Positions 44,534 to 53,393 of a DNA stretch of 64,000 bases are shown one piece after another. How positions within the stretch are numbered: position 1 is the stretch's first letter; each line of letters starts with the position of its first letter. The translations under genes and the position numbers were made by a program. The stretch comes from Funiculus sociatus GB2-C1. GTDB lineage: Bacteria > Cyanobacteriota > Cyanobacteriia > Cyanobacteriales > FACHB-T130. The DNA lies in the NCBI RefSeq assembly GCF_039962115.1, contig NZ_JAMPKJ010000010.1, forward strand, positions 62,001 through 126,000. The letters run 5' to 3'. Under the pieces are notes generated by a model, which was given only the letters and a program-made list of their open reading frames with translations, was not told the origin of the DNA and did not search any database.

Positions 44534-44857
44534 CTAGTCAGGGCAGGAGCGAGCAGGCAACATCACAGCTTTTGTACGGTACTCGGCGAGGTACTGCTCC
44601 AAGAGGACAAATTGGGGGAGGTTCAGACTGTAGTAAATCCAGCGCCCTTCTTGACGCGATCGCACGAGTTCGGCTTCTTTGAGTGTTTTCAGGTGAAAAG
44701 AGAGTTTAGACTGCGTAACCCCTAATTTCTCGCAAAGTTCGCACACACATAGCTCTTGCGATCGCAGCAAATCTATGACTTGAAGCCGCAGAGGGTCAGA
44801 CAGAGCATGAAAACTAGAAGAAATGGAAGCTGGTGCGATCGCCTTTAAGTTAACCAT
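44534..44857 (-). CDS. arsR: ArsR-family arsenic-responsive repressor
   Basis: The 107-aa winged-helix repressor has the arsenite-sensing motif ELCVCEL (C37, C39, with C42 nearby) at the start of the recognition region, then LGVTQSKLSFHLKTLKEAEL as the DNA helix and GRWIYYSLN as the wing. Arsenite binding to the cysteines releases DNA. I chose ATG 44857 over TTG 44860. A dyad matching the operator next to pstS covers its start codon, indicating autorepression. It lies between arsM and pstS on the same strand. Confidence 0.94.
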   Translation of the reverse strand: MVNLKAIAPASISSSFHALSDPLRLQVIDLLRSQELCVCELCEKLGVTQSKLSFHLKTLKEAELVRSRQEGRWIYYSLNLPQFVLLEQYLAEYRTKAVMLPARSCPD

Positions 44858-44871
44858 CAAGTTTTGTTGAA
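44856..44871. promoter_or_regulatory. Putative ArsR operator overlapping the arsR start
   Basis: ATCAA-GTTTTG-TTGAA matches ATCAA-N6-TTGAT with one mismatch, placed over the first codon and leader of arsR. Confidence 0.55.
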
Positions 44872-45034
44872 ACGACTCTTTAGCTATCCTAAACCTTGCA
44901 CCAACTTTCTAAAACGGAAGCGATCGCCTCCCAAGCTTTGTTACCCAGCTTACGCCGGCTAACGAGAGAAGAAAGCTTCCTCCCCGTTAACCAACCGGCC
45001 TAGGGAGGGATTCGGAATATGTTTGCAGCCTATA

Positions 45035-46003
45035 TCAACAGCAACCGCCGCCAGTATAGTGCCAAGTTGAATCAGTAATTAATACTTCATTTGGCATTAA
45101 TCCTCCCAGTTTTACCGCCGTTTTATCGCACACTGCTGCTGGAATGCCACGCTGAAGTATATGCCCATTCGAGTCATCAAAAAACTCTTCAGAACCAGCA
45201 TAAATTGCTGTTTTTCCTGTAAAAATACAGGCACCATCTTCAGGGATTTGGACTTTAAAAGAGACAGAATCTAAACTTTCCAAAAGCAAAGGTTCCTGCA
45301 AACCGTAGGTAGCAGAATCCAGCAGCCGATATGGACGACGGGCGCGAATTTCCACCTGACCAAACCCAGCATCAATTAGTTGCTGAGTATACTGTTCGTA
45401 AGTCATAGCACCAGACAAACACATTGCCCGTAACCTTTCATCTTTCTGAAGATGGGATGGAATCGGACGAGTAGCAATGGGGTCGCTCATTAGCAGCCTG
45501 CCACCCGGTTTTAATACCCGATAAGCTTCTTGAAGCGCCTTATTCAAGTCAGCGGGTTCAAAGATATTAAAAAGACAATTTTGGGCAACTACATCCACAG
45601 AGGCATCTGGTACTGGTAAGGCGAAAGCGTCGCCTTCCCGAATCTCTACAAAACTGAGGTCAAACCAGGCGTTTTGGGCAGAAGCCATTCTCAAGTTCCT
45701 AGCAGCAGCTTCGCGCATTTTTGCTACTGGATCGACGGCAATTACCCCACCAACTCGTCGAGAAAAATAGGCAAATTGCAGCGCTTCCAAGCCACCGCCA
45801 ACACCCACATATAGCACACTCGGAGAGTTAGCCAGTTCCGCCGCATGGACAGTAGTGCCGCAGCCATAATTCATCTCCTGCATCTGGGGCGGAATTTTCA
45901 GTCCTGGTAATTGTAGCGGACTGCTTTGAACGCAGCATAAACCAACTTCTGGTGTCTGTGCCACTTCGCCGTAAAATTCAGCAGCGGTTTCAAGATAGCT
46001 CAT
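45035..46003 (-). CDS. arsM: Arsenite S-adenosylmethionine methyltransferase ArsM (arsenosugar type)
   Basis: ArsM methylates arsenite using SAM and thiols. The 322-aa protein has the SAM motif YVGVGGGLEALQFAYF, the post-I acid VIAVDPVAK, the core VAQNCLFNIFEPADL, LKPGGRLLMSDPIAT and MCLSGAMTYEQYTQQL. Cysteines at GLCCVQS, NYGCGT, QNC and MCL, and a C-terminal GGGCC, are candidate arsenic ligands. This form is the one found with ArsS in arsenosugar clusters. The gene is transcribed toward arsR with a 177-bp gap. Confidence 0.92.
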   Translation of the reverse strand: MSYLETAAEFYGEVAQTPEVGLCCVQSSPLQLPGLKIPPQMQEMNYGCGTTVHAAELANSPSVLYVGVGGGLEALQFAYFSRRVGGVIAVDPVAKMREAAARNLRMASAQNAWFDLSFVEIREGDAFALPVPDASVDVVAQNCLFNIFEPADLNKALQEAYRVLKPGGRLLMSDPIATRPIPSHLQKDERLRAMCLSGAMTYEQYTQQLIDAGFGQVEIRARRPYRLLDSATYGLQEPLLLESLDSVSFKVQIPEDGACIFTGKTAIYAGSEEFFDDSNGHILQRGIPAAVCDKTAVKLGGLMPNEVLITDSTWHYTGGGCC

Positions 46004-46092
46004 TAAAATGTTCCCTTTTCTAGCAATTGCAAGAGAAAGACGCTAGACTCCTTTCAAACACTAGCAAAACCTGTCCCTACTGAACGAGTAGG

Positions 46093-46470
46093 GTGAAGTT
46101 AATATGGATCAATAATCATTCGGGACACAAGAGCGGACAGGGGAAATTGGAAAATATTACACCAGAAAATTCTTTAGAACAACAGCAGCGTTGCCTATTT
46201 GTTTGCCAGTACCGCTCATGTCTAGCACATGGCTCCGCCGAAGTGTTAGCCGCTTTTGAGGCTCAGGAAGTACCAGGAGTTACGGTAAAGGGGAGCGGTT
46301 GCCAAGGACAGTGTAGCTGTGGCCCTACGGTGCGGATAGTCCCGGAAGAAACTTGGTACTGCCGAGTTCAACCCCAGGATGTAGCGGCTATTATTGAACA
46401 ACATTTAAAAGGGGGCCAACCGATAGAAGCCAAGCTTAACCCCAGGATTCATATAAAAATAACTTTTTAA
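46093..46470 (+). CDS. Thioredoxin-like [2Fe-2S] ferredoxin-domain protein
   Basis: The protein has the four cysteines of a thioredoxin-like [2Fe-2S] domain: FVCQYRSCLAHGS, then GSGCQGQCSCGPTVRIVPE. It should carry electrons in the cytoplasm. The frame opens with GTG 46093, giving a non-conserved 30-residue leader; the true start may be later (TTG before ENITPENS). It is divergent from arsM by about 90 bp, so it may supply electrons in arsenic metabolism, which is inference. Similar proteins are general in cyanobacteria. Confidence 0.82.
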   Translation: MKLIWINNHSGHKSGQGKLENITPENSLEQQQRCLFVCQYRSCLAHGSAEVLAAFEAQEVPGVTVKGSGCQGQCSCGPTVRIVPEETWYCRVQPQDVAAIIEQHLKGGQPIEAKLNPRIHIKITF

Positions 46471-46668
46471 GGTTATTTATGCTACATATAGTAACTTCTG
46501 ACTATGATTTTTTTTCAGGGGTTAACTGGTTGTTTGCTTCTAAAGATATTTCTGGGGCTGTTTGGTTACATCCGTAATCCCACTTAAATGTAATGTAGAT
46601 CAAAACCTGATTACTTTCTTGGTAAGCTTTCATAGTTTCAGTAGAATGCTGTATAAGAGTTGATTAGT

Positions 46669-47640
46669 ATGCCTACTTATACCGGAATTTCCAGCGAAGC
46701 ATTTAGACACCCCCTCGACCGACAAGCCGAGGAAACTTTACGCAGCGTACCTGGATTTGACCTTGCGGCTCGCAAGTTTGTCGAATTTTTCTCTGAGCGT
46801 CCCCAGTTTGTCTATCAGATGGGGAATAGCATTCAGGTGGGCCCGCGCCAGTATTCCACCATTTACGGGATATTTCGGGAATGTGTACGCGATTTGGACA
46901 TTTACCCAGAGCCATTGTTGTTCATCTCTCAAACTCCAGAGGCTAACGCTGGAGCAATTGGAGAAGAACGCCCTTTTATTATCTTAAATTCAGGTCTTTT
47001 AGACCTGCTAAACGAAGTAGAAATTCGAGCAGTAATTGCTCATGAATTAGGACATCTTAAATGCGGCCATACGACTTTAACTCAAATGGCAGTTTGGGCG
47101 CTGCGAACCATTAACTATATAGGTAATGCGACATTTGGATTTAGCAATTTGCTAAGCAGTGGTTTGATTTTGGCGTTTTATGAATGGAGCCGAAAAGCTG
47201 AGTTATCAGCAGATAGGGCAGCTCTTTTAGTAATAGATGACCTTAATCCAGTAATGAACAAAATGATGAAACTCTCAGGTGGGAGTATGCGTTATGTGAA
47301 TGAAGCAAGCTTAGATGAATTTATTCGCCAATCAGAGAGGTATCAAGAACTTGATCAAGATGGACTAAATCAAGTGTACAAATTTTTACTTTATAACGGA
47401 GGTCAAGGCTGGTTTGTTACCCACCCATTTACAGTTGAACGTGTCTACCACTTGCGAAATTGGGCAACATCCGAGGAGTATGGCCAAATTCGTAGGGGAA
47501 ATTACCAGCGTAAAGGAGCGTCGGGAGCGGTGAATGTTCCCTCGGAAGCACCAGTTGATGACGTGGAAGCACTGCGGCGTCAACTTGAGGAATTACAAGC
47601 TGAAATTAACCGCTTTAGGTCGCGATCGCAAGATCCCTAG
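46669..47640 (+). CDS. M48-family zinc metallopeptidase
   Basis: The 323-aa protein has the HEXXH zinc site in VIAHELGHLKCGH and the third ligand glutamate in KAELSADRAALLV. A moderately hydrophobic stretch (WALRTINYIGNATFGF) may contact the membrane. The C terminus is a coiled-coil (DVEALRRQLEELQAEI). It resembles HtpX/Oma1-type membrane-linked quality-control proteases. I chose ATG 46669 over TTG 46660. It is a single gene outside the arsenic island. Confidence 0.9.
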   Translation: MPTYTGISSEAFRHPLDRQAEETLRSVPGFDLAARKFVEFFSERPQFVYQMGNSIQVGPRQYSTIYGIFRECVRDLDIYPEPLLFISQTPEANAGAIGEERPFIILNSGLLDLLNEVEIRAVIAHELGHLKCGHTTLTQMAVWALRTINYIGNATFGFSNLLSSGLILAFYEWSRKAELSADRAALLVIDDLNPVMNKMMKLSGGSMRYVNEASLDEFIRQSERYQELDQDGLNQVYKFLLYNGGQGWFVTHPFTVERVYHLRNWATSEEYGQIRRGNYQRKGASGAVNVPSEAPVDDVEALRRQLEELQAEINRFRSRSQDP

Positions 47641-47778
47641 CAGTTGAAAATTCTTTTCAAATCTGGCTATTGCAGCCAGAGCAAATAGGATAAACTGCAA
47701 TTACTCTGTGACGACGGGTGCTATTTACTTTCTCTTTTCATACTCTAAGGAAGGACTCAATAGTCCTAAAGTGCTGGA

Positions 47779-49146
47779 ATGATCGGGGATCTTCTATCAG
47801 ATGGGTATCAAACTAAGGCTCGCGTCAACTCTAATCAGTCAGAGCGCGAAATTTTGCCTAGTCAAGACATGATATATCGCTTCTTATTGGAGATTGTTCA
47901 GCACTGGCCTCCAGAAGATGTTTTGCTGGAATTTAAGCGATTATTTATTTATTATGATACTAATCCTATTAATGCTACAGCAATAAAATCGCTGTCAGAA
48001 ATTATATTTTCTAATAACGAGGAGGAGTTTAGAAATACGCTGAAGCGGTCTTGTTATATTCTCATTAATAATTGGGAGACAACCAGAAACTATAGCTCTA
48101 TAAAAGAGTTAATTCATTCATTTGATAATTTGCTAATTAGCAAAAAAACTCTGTCTCATAATTTAAGTAGACTGAGACTTTGGCTAGCAAATTTTATTAA
48201 AAGCAAAGACTATCAAGAGTTAAAGTTATTTGCTGCAAGATACGAAGATAGTGACAACTCACACTGGAGCCAGCGTTATACTTCTTATTTATTAGTACCT
48301 CAGTATGCCGATCTCAAAAACCCCGTAGAACAGCGGGAAGCTGCGAGAGTGCTATCGCAAGAACTAAAAGACAAGTTTAAGTTTGATCTGGCGATGTATA
48401 CTGCGCGATCGCAATCGGCGGTAGGTAGAGAACAATTGCCGAAAAACCCGACTGGCTTAGGAGATGAGGTTCTGCGTCTTATCAAGGCAATTGTAGCCAA
48501 AAGAGGGCCATTCAGTTATGAAAATCTGGCCAATATTTTTAAACAACAGACAAAAGAACTTCCCTATCAAGATTTTAAGCAAAGCTTAAAAAAATACTTA
48601 ATCTTTTCAGTACAAAACCCAAATTTTGTCGAAGTTCTGAGAACCAAATTATCTGAAAAATTAGACAAATTATATAATAGTCATAACGAGAATTCCTTAA
48701 ATGATGCGATAATGCTCCGAACCTGTAATCGGGTTATCGAGTATTTAACAACTGAAAATCATCAAGAACCATCGCCGCTATTTGGTTTGTTGATGTCTCA
48801 GGGGAATCCCTTGACTCTAGTGATTGTATTATTAAAAGTTATTTTAATATCAAAAAATTCTCGCACCCATTTGGAAACTTGCATTGCTGAATTAATTCAG
48901 TATTATATGCACTATCCAGAAGAAGATTGCAAGTGGGTAATTAGTTTTTTTGAGATATTCAATATAACATTTGCGATTTATGGAGAAAATGTGCAATACA
49001 ATTTAATAAAAATGCAAGAACATAGAAAAGAATATCAGTCGGATAAACCTGTGGAGGTATACCGGGTTTTTTCTCAATTGAAAATGAATGACGAGCTAGA
49101 AGCAGCGAATGAAGCGATCGCAGAGCCTCCAATAACGGATGAATAA
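47779..49146 (+). CDS. Conserved hypothetical protein, 455 aa
   Basis: I do not assign a function. The protein is mostly helical and soluble, AT-rich in coding (many Ile, Asn, Lys). It has an HWPPEDVLLEFKRLFIYYDT block, a distinctive PVEQREAARVLSQELKDKF then KFDLAMYTARSQSA block near 190, and helical repeats afterwards (ENLANIFKQQTKELPYQDF). No catalytic motif, signal or membrane helix is evident. The PVEQREAA/FDLAMYTARSQ part looks conserved across cyanobacteria from memory. Confidence 0.75.
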   Translation: MIGDLLSDGYQTKARVNSNQSEREILPSQDMIYRFLLEIVQHWPPEDVLLEFKRLFIYYDTNPINATAIKSLSEIIFSNNEEEFRNTLKRSCYILINNWETTRNYSSIKELIHSFDNLLISKKTLSHNLSRLRLWLANFIKSKDYQELKLFAARYEDSDNSHWSQRYTSYLLVPQYADLKNPVEQREAARVLSQELKDKFKFDLAMYTARSQSAVGREQLPKNPTGLGDEVLRLIKAIVAKRGPFSYENLANIFKQQTKELPYQDFKQSLKKYLIFSVQNPNFVEVLRTKLSEKLDKLYNSHNENSLNDAIMLRTCNRVIEYLTTENHQEPSPLFGLLMSQGNPLTLVIVLLKVILISKNSRTHLETCIAELIQYYMHYPEEDCKWVISFFEIFNITFAIYGENVQYNLIKMQEHRKEYQSDKPVEVYRVFSQLKMNDELEAANEAIAEPPITDE

Positions 49147-49177
49147 ATTTAAAATTTAGAATGGGGATTATTCATTT

Positions 49178-50143
49178 TTAATTTTTCACCAACGATGCTA
49201 GTCCCGCAGCTGCTACTTCCGCCAAAATACTTACCATGCGGAACAAGGCAACGACACTAATAAGAATAGCGGGAGAAAACTGTTGCCTCAAGAGTGCCAA
49301 AGCAGTTGCTTCAAATACCCCAATCCCCCCAGGAGCGCCCGGTACAACTAAGCCCAAAAGCCACGCCAGACTAAAAGCACTTAACAGCATTGGTATTTGA
49401 CTGGAATTGATAGCCACAAGCGCCTGCATCGCAAACAAAAAGCCAGTACCGCGCAATAGCAAAAAGCCAATTTCTCCCAACAATGGTAACAGGGGATAGC
49501 GTTCTAGCCGAAAAGAAGTTTCTTTTTGTTGAATTAGGGACTCTTGATTAGGGGCTGGGAATCCTATTTCCTCTGCTTGTGGACTTGTGGGTTGCTCTAT
49601 TTTTCTTTTTCCCTTCAACTTGCTCGCCAACTGCATCAGTGGGTTCAAAATCCGGGGATGAACGCCAAGCAAAACGACAGCCAAACTGAGAACTTGCAAG
49701 CCCCAATTTTGGGATTGACTACCTATCAAGGCAATTAGTAAAGCCGCCGCAACCATCAGCAGAGGTTCTAGTACCACGCTGAGAGTTGCTGCACCTAAAG
49801 AGCCACCATGCGACGTCACCGCCACGATGCGCCCGTAGTAGTGCCAGACATTTCCTGGTAAATATTTAGCAAGGTTGGTTTTGAGATAAACCTGGATTAC
49901 CCATCGGGGTTGAACAGGTTGGTGGAAGGATTGTAGAATCCAACTCCATACCCATCCAGACCAAGTGTGAGCAAGTAAGGTAATTAAAAACGCGATCACT
50001 AAACAAGTCCATCCATTACCAGTAATCTGAATTGCTGCAACCTCTCGCCAGTTGTCTTTCAGAGCTTTCGCTAAAAAAAACAACGTCGCGCCGAGAATTA
50101 CCCAGCGCAAGTATGGCTTTAGAGTTGACCAAATTTTTTTCAT
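49178..50143 (-). CDS. UPF0104 (YbhN / LPG-synthase transmembrane domain) membrane protein
   Basis: A 321-aa polytopic protein with about eight helices, including ILGATLFFLAKALKDNW, CLVIAFLITLLAHTWSGWVW, NLAKYLPGNVWHYYGR and LAWLLGLVVPGAPGGIGVFE. The PGNVWHYYGR and PGGIGVFEA motifs define UPF0104, the flippase-like domain of lysyl-PG synthase. There is no soluble synthase domain, so a lipid-transport role is the closest inference. The gene is monocistronic. Confidence 0.87.
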   Translation of the reverse strand: MKKIWSTLKPYLRWVILGATLFFLAKALKDNWREVAAIQITGNGWTCLVIAFLITLLAHTWSGWVWSWILQSFHQPVQPRWVIQVYLKTNLAKYLPGNVWHYYGRIVAVTSHGGSLGAATLSVVLEPLLMVAAALLIALIGSQSQNWGLQVLSLAVVLLGVHPRILNPLMQLASKLKGKRKIEQPTSPQAEEIGFPAPNQESLIQQKETSFRLERYPLLPLLGEIGFLLLRGTGFLFAMQALVAINSSQIPMLLSAFSLAWLLGLVVPGAPGGIGVFEATALALLRQQFSPAILISVVALFRMVSILAEVAAAGLASLVKN

Positions 50144-50592
50144 GGGCTTCTAAATTGAGTAGTCAGTTGCAGCAAATACCTAATCCTAGGGTAAGAGCAT
50201 AACGGGTAGGGATTGGTAGCGAGAATGTGATTTTGGAAACAGGTAGCGATCGCAAAGTCATCCTTACACTTTGCCAGCATTGGCGAACTATAGACCTTAT
50301 TTGCGCTCTAGCTAATGGTCTAATTTCTCCAGACCCTCACAAATAGGTGTTGGCAACTATACTTCCAATAGAGCGATAAATCAGCCAAGTTGTATACTAA
50401 GACAGCGATTTAGCTTTCTTAGGGGCGCTGCTGACAACTAGATACGCACTTTTGGCTAATTCTTGTGAATCTCTCTAGAGTTAGATACGATTGGCTTGCA
50501 GTCGCTGCCAGAATGTGACCTTCGCTAGATGAGCGACCACGCTGCTATTTGTATTAATTACAACAGTTGGTAAAAATTGTTGGGGGCGGTGT
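50144..50592. other. 449-bp divergent promoter region
   Basis: It lies between the divergent UPF0104 gene and the first LEA-like lipoprotein. Only a HIP1 site and a GGGGGCGG before the GTG start stand out; I see no gene. Confidence 0.6.
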
Positions 50593-51150
50593 GTGAAACA
50601 CTTAACTACTTTCTTTAAAAAACTACGCTTTGGTCAAATAGTGACCATCTTTTTCGCAGGTGTGTTGCTCATGGTAAGCACAGCTTGCAATAACGGTGAC
50701 AACTTAGGTGCGCGTCCAAGTAATCCTCCCGTGCAAATGGGAGGTAACAACAACCCGCACGCAAATGGTGGAGATGGGTACACAAACTACAAAATGTCTA
50801 CTGATCCATCTGTAAAAAATCAAACAGCCAAGCCAAATCGCGCTGAGATTAATACATTCAATCAACTAATTGCCACCAATAAAGATTCTGAAATACTTTA
50901 CCCAGGCGCAGAGACACCAGCGGGTAGAATAGCCAAAGAGAACGAACTACCAATAAAAACCGCCAAAGATTTCGTGCAGCCTGAACCCGGTGGACTAAAT
51001 CAGCGTAATCCAGACTTAGGTGAACGAGTGGGAAATCGTCTGGAGAAAGTTGGGGAAACGTTCAAAGAAGCTACCGAATTTGTCAAAGAAAAGGCGGATG
51101 AGGCTGGTGCAAGACCAGAAGCCCAAAGCAACCCCGCTTTGCACAAGTAA
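50593..51150 (+). CDS. Lipoprotein with LEA-like tail, unknown function
   Basis: The 185-aa protein starts at GTG with a short basic N terminus, a hydrophobic stretch (IVTIFFAGVLLMVSTAC) and a lipobox V-S-T-A-C, so it is predicted to be lipidated. The body is Gly/Asn/Pro-rich, then a charged amphipathic helix (EKVGETFKEATEFVKEKADE) resembling LEA or apolipoprotein repeats. It shares N-terminal architecture with the next gene and the two are likely paralogs that act in envelope stress, which is inference. Confidence 0.75.
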   Translation: MKHLTTFFKKLRFGQIVTIFFAGVLLMVSTACNNGDNLGARPSNPPVQMGGNNNPHANGGDGYTNYKMSTDPSVKNQTAKPNRAEINTFNQLIATNKDSEILYPGAETPAGRIAKENELPIKTAKDFVQPEPGGLNQRNPDLGERVGNRLEKVGETFKEATEFVKEKADEAGARPEAQSNPALHK

Positions 51151-51153
51151 TCT

Positions 51154-51202
51154 CAGAATTTTAGATTTTGAAAAGGCAATCATTTCAAAATCTAAAATTC
51201 TG
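51154..51202. terminator. 20-bp perfect stem between the two lipoprotein genes
   Basis: CAGAATTTTAGATTTTGAAA pairs exactly with 51183-51202 around a 9-nt loop. It probably ends or attenuates the first transcript before the second gene. Confidence 0.75.
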
Positions 51203-51243
51203 TAGCTAACAACTATTAACTCTACAAAAAAAGGAGCTTTTCT

Positions 51244-51957
51244 ATGGACAGAATAATTGCACGAATTAAAAGCATCAATCTGGGCAAAATCATTACCGTC
51301 TTCTTGTCGGTAATCATCATGTTTGTTAGCACCGCTTGTAACGGTGGAGCGCAAGCAACAACCCCAGCTCGAGGCAAAACCGCAGATCAAATAAGACATG
51401 AAGTTCCTTCAGGTGCCGTAACGTCTGAATACAAAGGCGGGATGAACGACTATAGCGATGTAGATCCCAGAGCCGACTTCTCAGACGCACAAACCAAGGC
51501 TAAAGCTCTGATAGACAAAACTGAGCGCAACGTCATTGACCAAACTGAAGATGTAGGAACAAACACCAAGCGGATACTTGATAAGAAGGGTGAAAACGCC
51601 AAAGATTTCGGTAAGAATGTGAACGAAAATGCCGAAAATGCTGGCGACAAAGCTCAAAAATCAGCTCGTGATTTCTCTAAGGGAACACAGCGGGGTATTG
51701 AGAATATCAAGGACAATGCTCAGGATGCACTCTCTGGCGCGAATAAGTCAGCAGCGCGCGCAGCTGATGACGTTAAGCAAAATGCCTCAGAAGTGAATCA
51801 AAAAGCAATGCGGGCAGCTGACAACGTTAAGGACAATAGCAAAGACGCAGGCAAAAACGTACTTGACAGTGCCAAGGAAGCAGCTGATAAAGCTTCTAGT
51901 TATGTTCAGAACAAAACAAATGAAGCTGTTAGCGGTGCCAAACGCGCGATTGATTAG
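51244..51957 (+). CDS. Lipoprotein with LEA-like amphipathic repeats
   Basis: The 237-aa protein has a hydrophobic segment and lipobox (VIIMFVSTAC) followed by repeated 11-residue-style amphipathic helices rich in Lys, Asp, Ala and Asn (NENAENAGDKAQKSARDFSK, VKQNASEVNQKAMRAADNVK, AKEAADKASSYVQNKTNEAV). Such repeats are typical of LEA/apolipoprotein-like proteins that protect membranes during drying or osmotic stress. Tandem with the 50593 gene and ended by a strong terminator. Confidence 0.78.
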   Translation: MDRIIARIKSINLGKIITVFLSVIIMFVSTACNGGAQATTPARGKTADQIRHEVPSGAVTSEYKGGMNDYSDVDPRADFSDAQTKAKALIDKTERNVIDQTEDVGTNTKRILDKKGENAKDFGKNVNENAENAGDKAQKSARDFSKGTQRGIENIKDNAQDALSGANKSAARAADDVKQNASEVNQKAMRAADNVKDNSKDAGKNVLDSAKEAADKASSYVQNKTNEAVSGAKRAID

Positions 51958-51994
51958 CAGCCTCTTGAGTTAAACCAAAACTCAATAAGTTATT

Positions 51995-52032
51995 AAATAG
52001 GGTGGGCCTTGTCCACCCTATTTGTTTTTTTA
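51995..52032 (+). terminator. Canonical rho-independent terminator
   Basis: AAATAGGGTGG, loop GCCTTGT, CCACCCTATTT followed by GTTTTTTT. It ends the lipoprotein operon and abuts the converging larC. Confidence 0.92.
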
Positions 52033-52040
52033 GGCTACTG

Positions 52041-53393
52041 TCACAAGCCCCTAGCGGCTCGGTGCTGACTATACCAAGCATCCAGCGCCAGTTGATGCAC
52101 TTGACGCCAGGGTAGGTTGTTAGCCCGTGCCAAAGCCGCGCAATCTTCATATTCTGGCTGCACGTTAGCGATCGCTCTTTCTCCATCACTACCACTCCAA
52201 GCAACCTTGACGCGGATTAAGCCAATATCTGTTTCAAGCTGCTGAATTTCCCGTTGCAAGATGGAACGTTGCTGCATCAGCCGCCGGATGCCCAGTGTAG
52301 TCGTTTCGCGGAATAAAACTGCTTCGCAAGCAGCTAAATGCTCTGGATGGCAGATAACCGTCAGCAAGACACCAGGGCGGGACTTTTTCATACCAATTGA
52401 TTGAGTGAAAACATCCACCGCACCAGCCTCAAAAAGTGCCTCAAACACATAGCCGATAGCTTGGGGATTCAAATCATCAATTTGCGTTTCCAGCACCGAA
52501 ATCATTTCTAATTGAGGCGACTGGGGAATAGAGATTGGGGTAGAGAGATCCCCAGTTTGTAGCGCAGGCATCTCGCCTGTGAATTCCCCAATCCAGAGAC
52601 GTAGGATATTGGGAATCGCTAACTGGCGGGAACCAGCACCATTACCAACACGCAGAATAGTCATTGGCGGCGGAGAACCAAAACTCGTGGCAAGAGTAAC
52701 TGCGATCGCGGCCCCAGTCGGTGTCACCATTTCCCGGTCAATCCCATTACTGTAAACTGGCACCTGGCGGGATTCCCACAACTTCAGCACCGCTGGTACT
52801 GGCACTGGCATCACACCATGAGATGCCCTGACCGTACCGCCACCAGTGGGAAGTGCCGAACAATACAGTTCGTCAATCCCTAACCAATCCAAACCCAAGC
52901 AAGTACCCACAATATCTACAATGGCATCAGTAGCCCCAACCTCGTGAAATAATACCTCTTCCGGAGCAATACCGTGAACCGCCCCTTCCGCCTCTGCCAG
53001 TCGTCGAAACACTGCCAGGCTCGATGCTTGCACCCGTAAAGGCAACCCGGCGGCGTTAATTAACTGCACAATTTCTGGCAAGCGCCGCGTCGGGGGATGA
53101 GCATCCTCGTGGTGGTGATGGTGATGAGCATCATCCTCGTGATGGTGATGGTGATGTTCTTGGTGCTGACTCCCATTGCCATTATCCAGAACACTTAAAT
53201 CTACATGAACTTTGGTGGCTTGCTGAGCGTTACGATGGACTTTTTCGGCTCGTAACTGGTACTCGTGGGACATCCCCAAACCATCAAGCTTTTCTATCAG
53301 GTAATCCAAGGGAACCCCCGCATCTACAAGCGCCCCCAAACACATATCACCAGCAATTCCCGTCGGACATTCTAGATAAGCTAGCTTGTTCAT
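52041..53393 (-). CDS. larC: Nickel-insertion protein LarC (nickel-pincer cofactor)
   Basis: LarC inserts nickel into the pyridinium-dithiocarboxylate precursor to make the pincer cofactor of lactate racemase. The 450-aa protein has LAYLECPTGIAGDMCLGALV at the start and FHEVGATDAIVDIVGTC, ALPTGGGTVRASHG and TPTGAAIAV in the middle. A histidine cluster (EHHHHHHEDD then AHHHHHHED, about residues 80-98) likely stores or delivers nickel. No larA, larB or larE is in the window. A dispersed repeat lies in frame near 52559. LarC-like proteins are common in cyanobacteria even where lactate racemase is unproven. Confidence 0.9.
   Translation of the reverse strand: MNKLAYLECPTGIAGDMCLGALVDAGVPLDYLIEKLDGLGMSHEYQLRAEKVHRNAQQATKVHVDLSVLDNGNGSQHQEHHHHHHEDDAHHHHHHEDAHPPTRRLPEIVQLINAAGLPLRVQASSLAVFRRLAEAEGAVHGIAPEEVLFHEVGATDAIVDIVGTCLGLDWLGIDELYCSALPTGGGTVRASHGVMPVPVPAVLKLWESRQVPVYSNGIDREMVTPTGAAIAVTLATSFGSPPPMTILRVGNGAGSRQLAIPNILRLWIGEFTGEMPALQTGDLSTPISIPQSPQLEMISVLETQIDDLNPQAIGYVFEALFEAGAVDVFTQSIGMKKSRPGVLLTVICHPEHLAACEAVLFRETTTLGIRRLMQQRSILQREIQQLETDIGLIRVKVAWSGSDGERAIANVQPEYEDCAALARANNLPWRQVHQLALDAWYSQHRAARGL
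52559..52582. repeat. Dispersed GCGCAGGC...GCCTG repeat inside larC
   Basis: GTAGCGCAGGCATCTCGCCTGTG lies in the larC coding strand region; it pairs GCAGGC/GCCTG imperfectly and closely matches 63409-63433. Confidence 0.55.
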
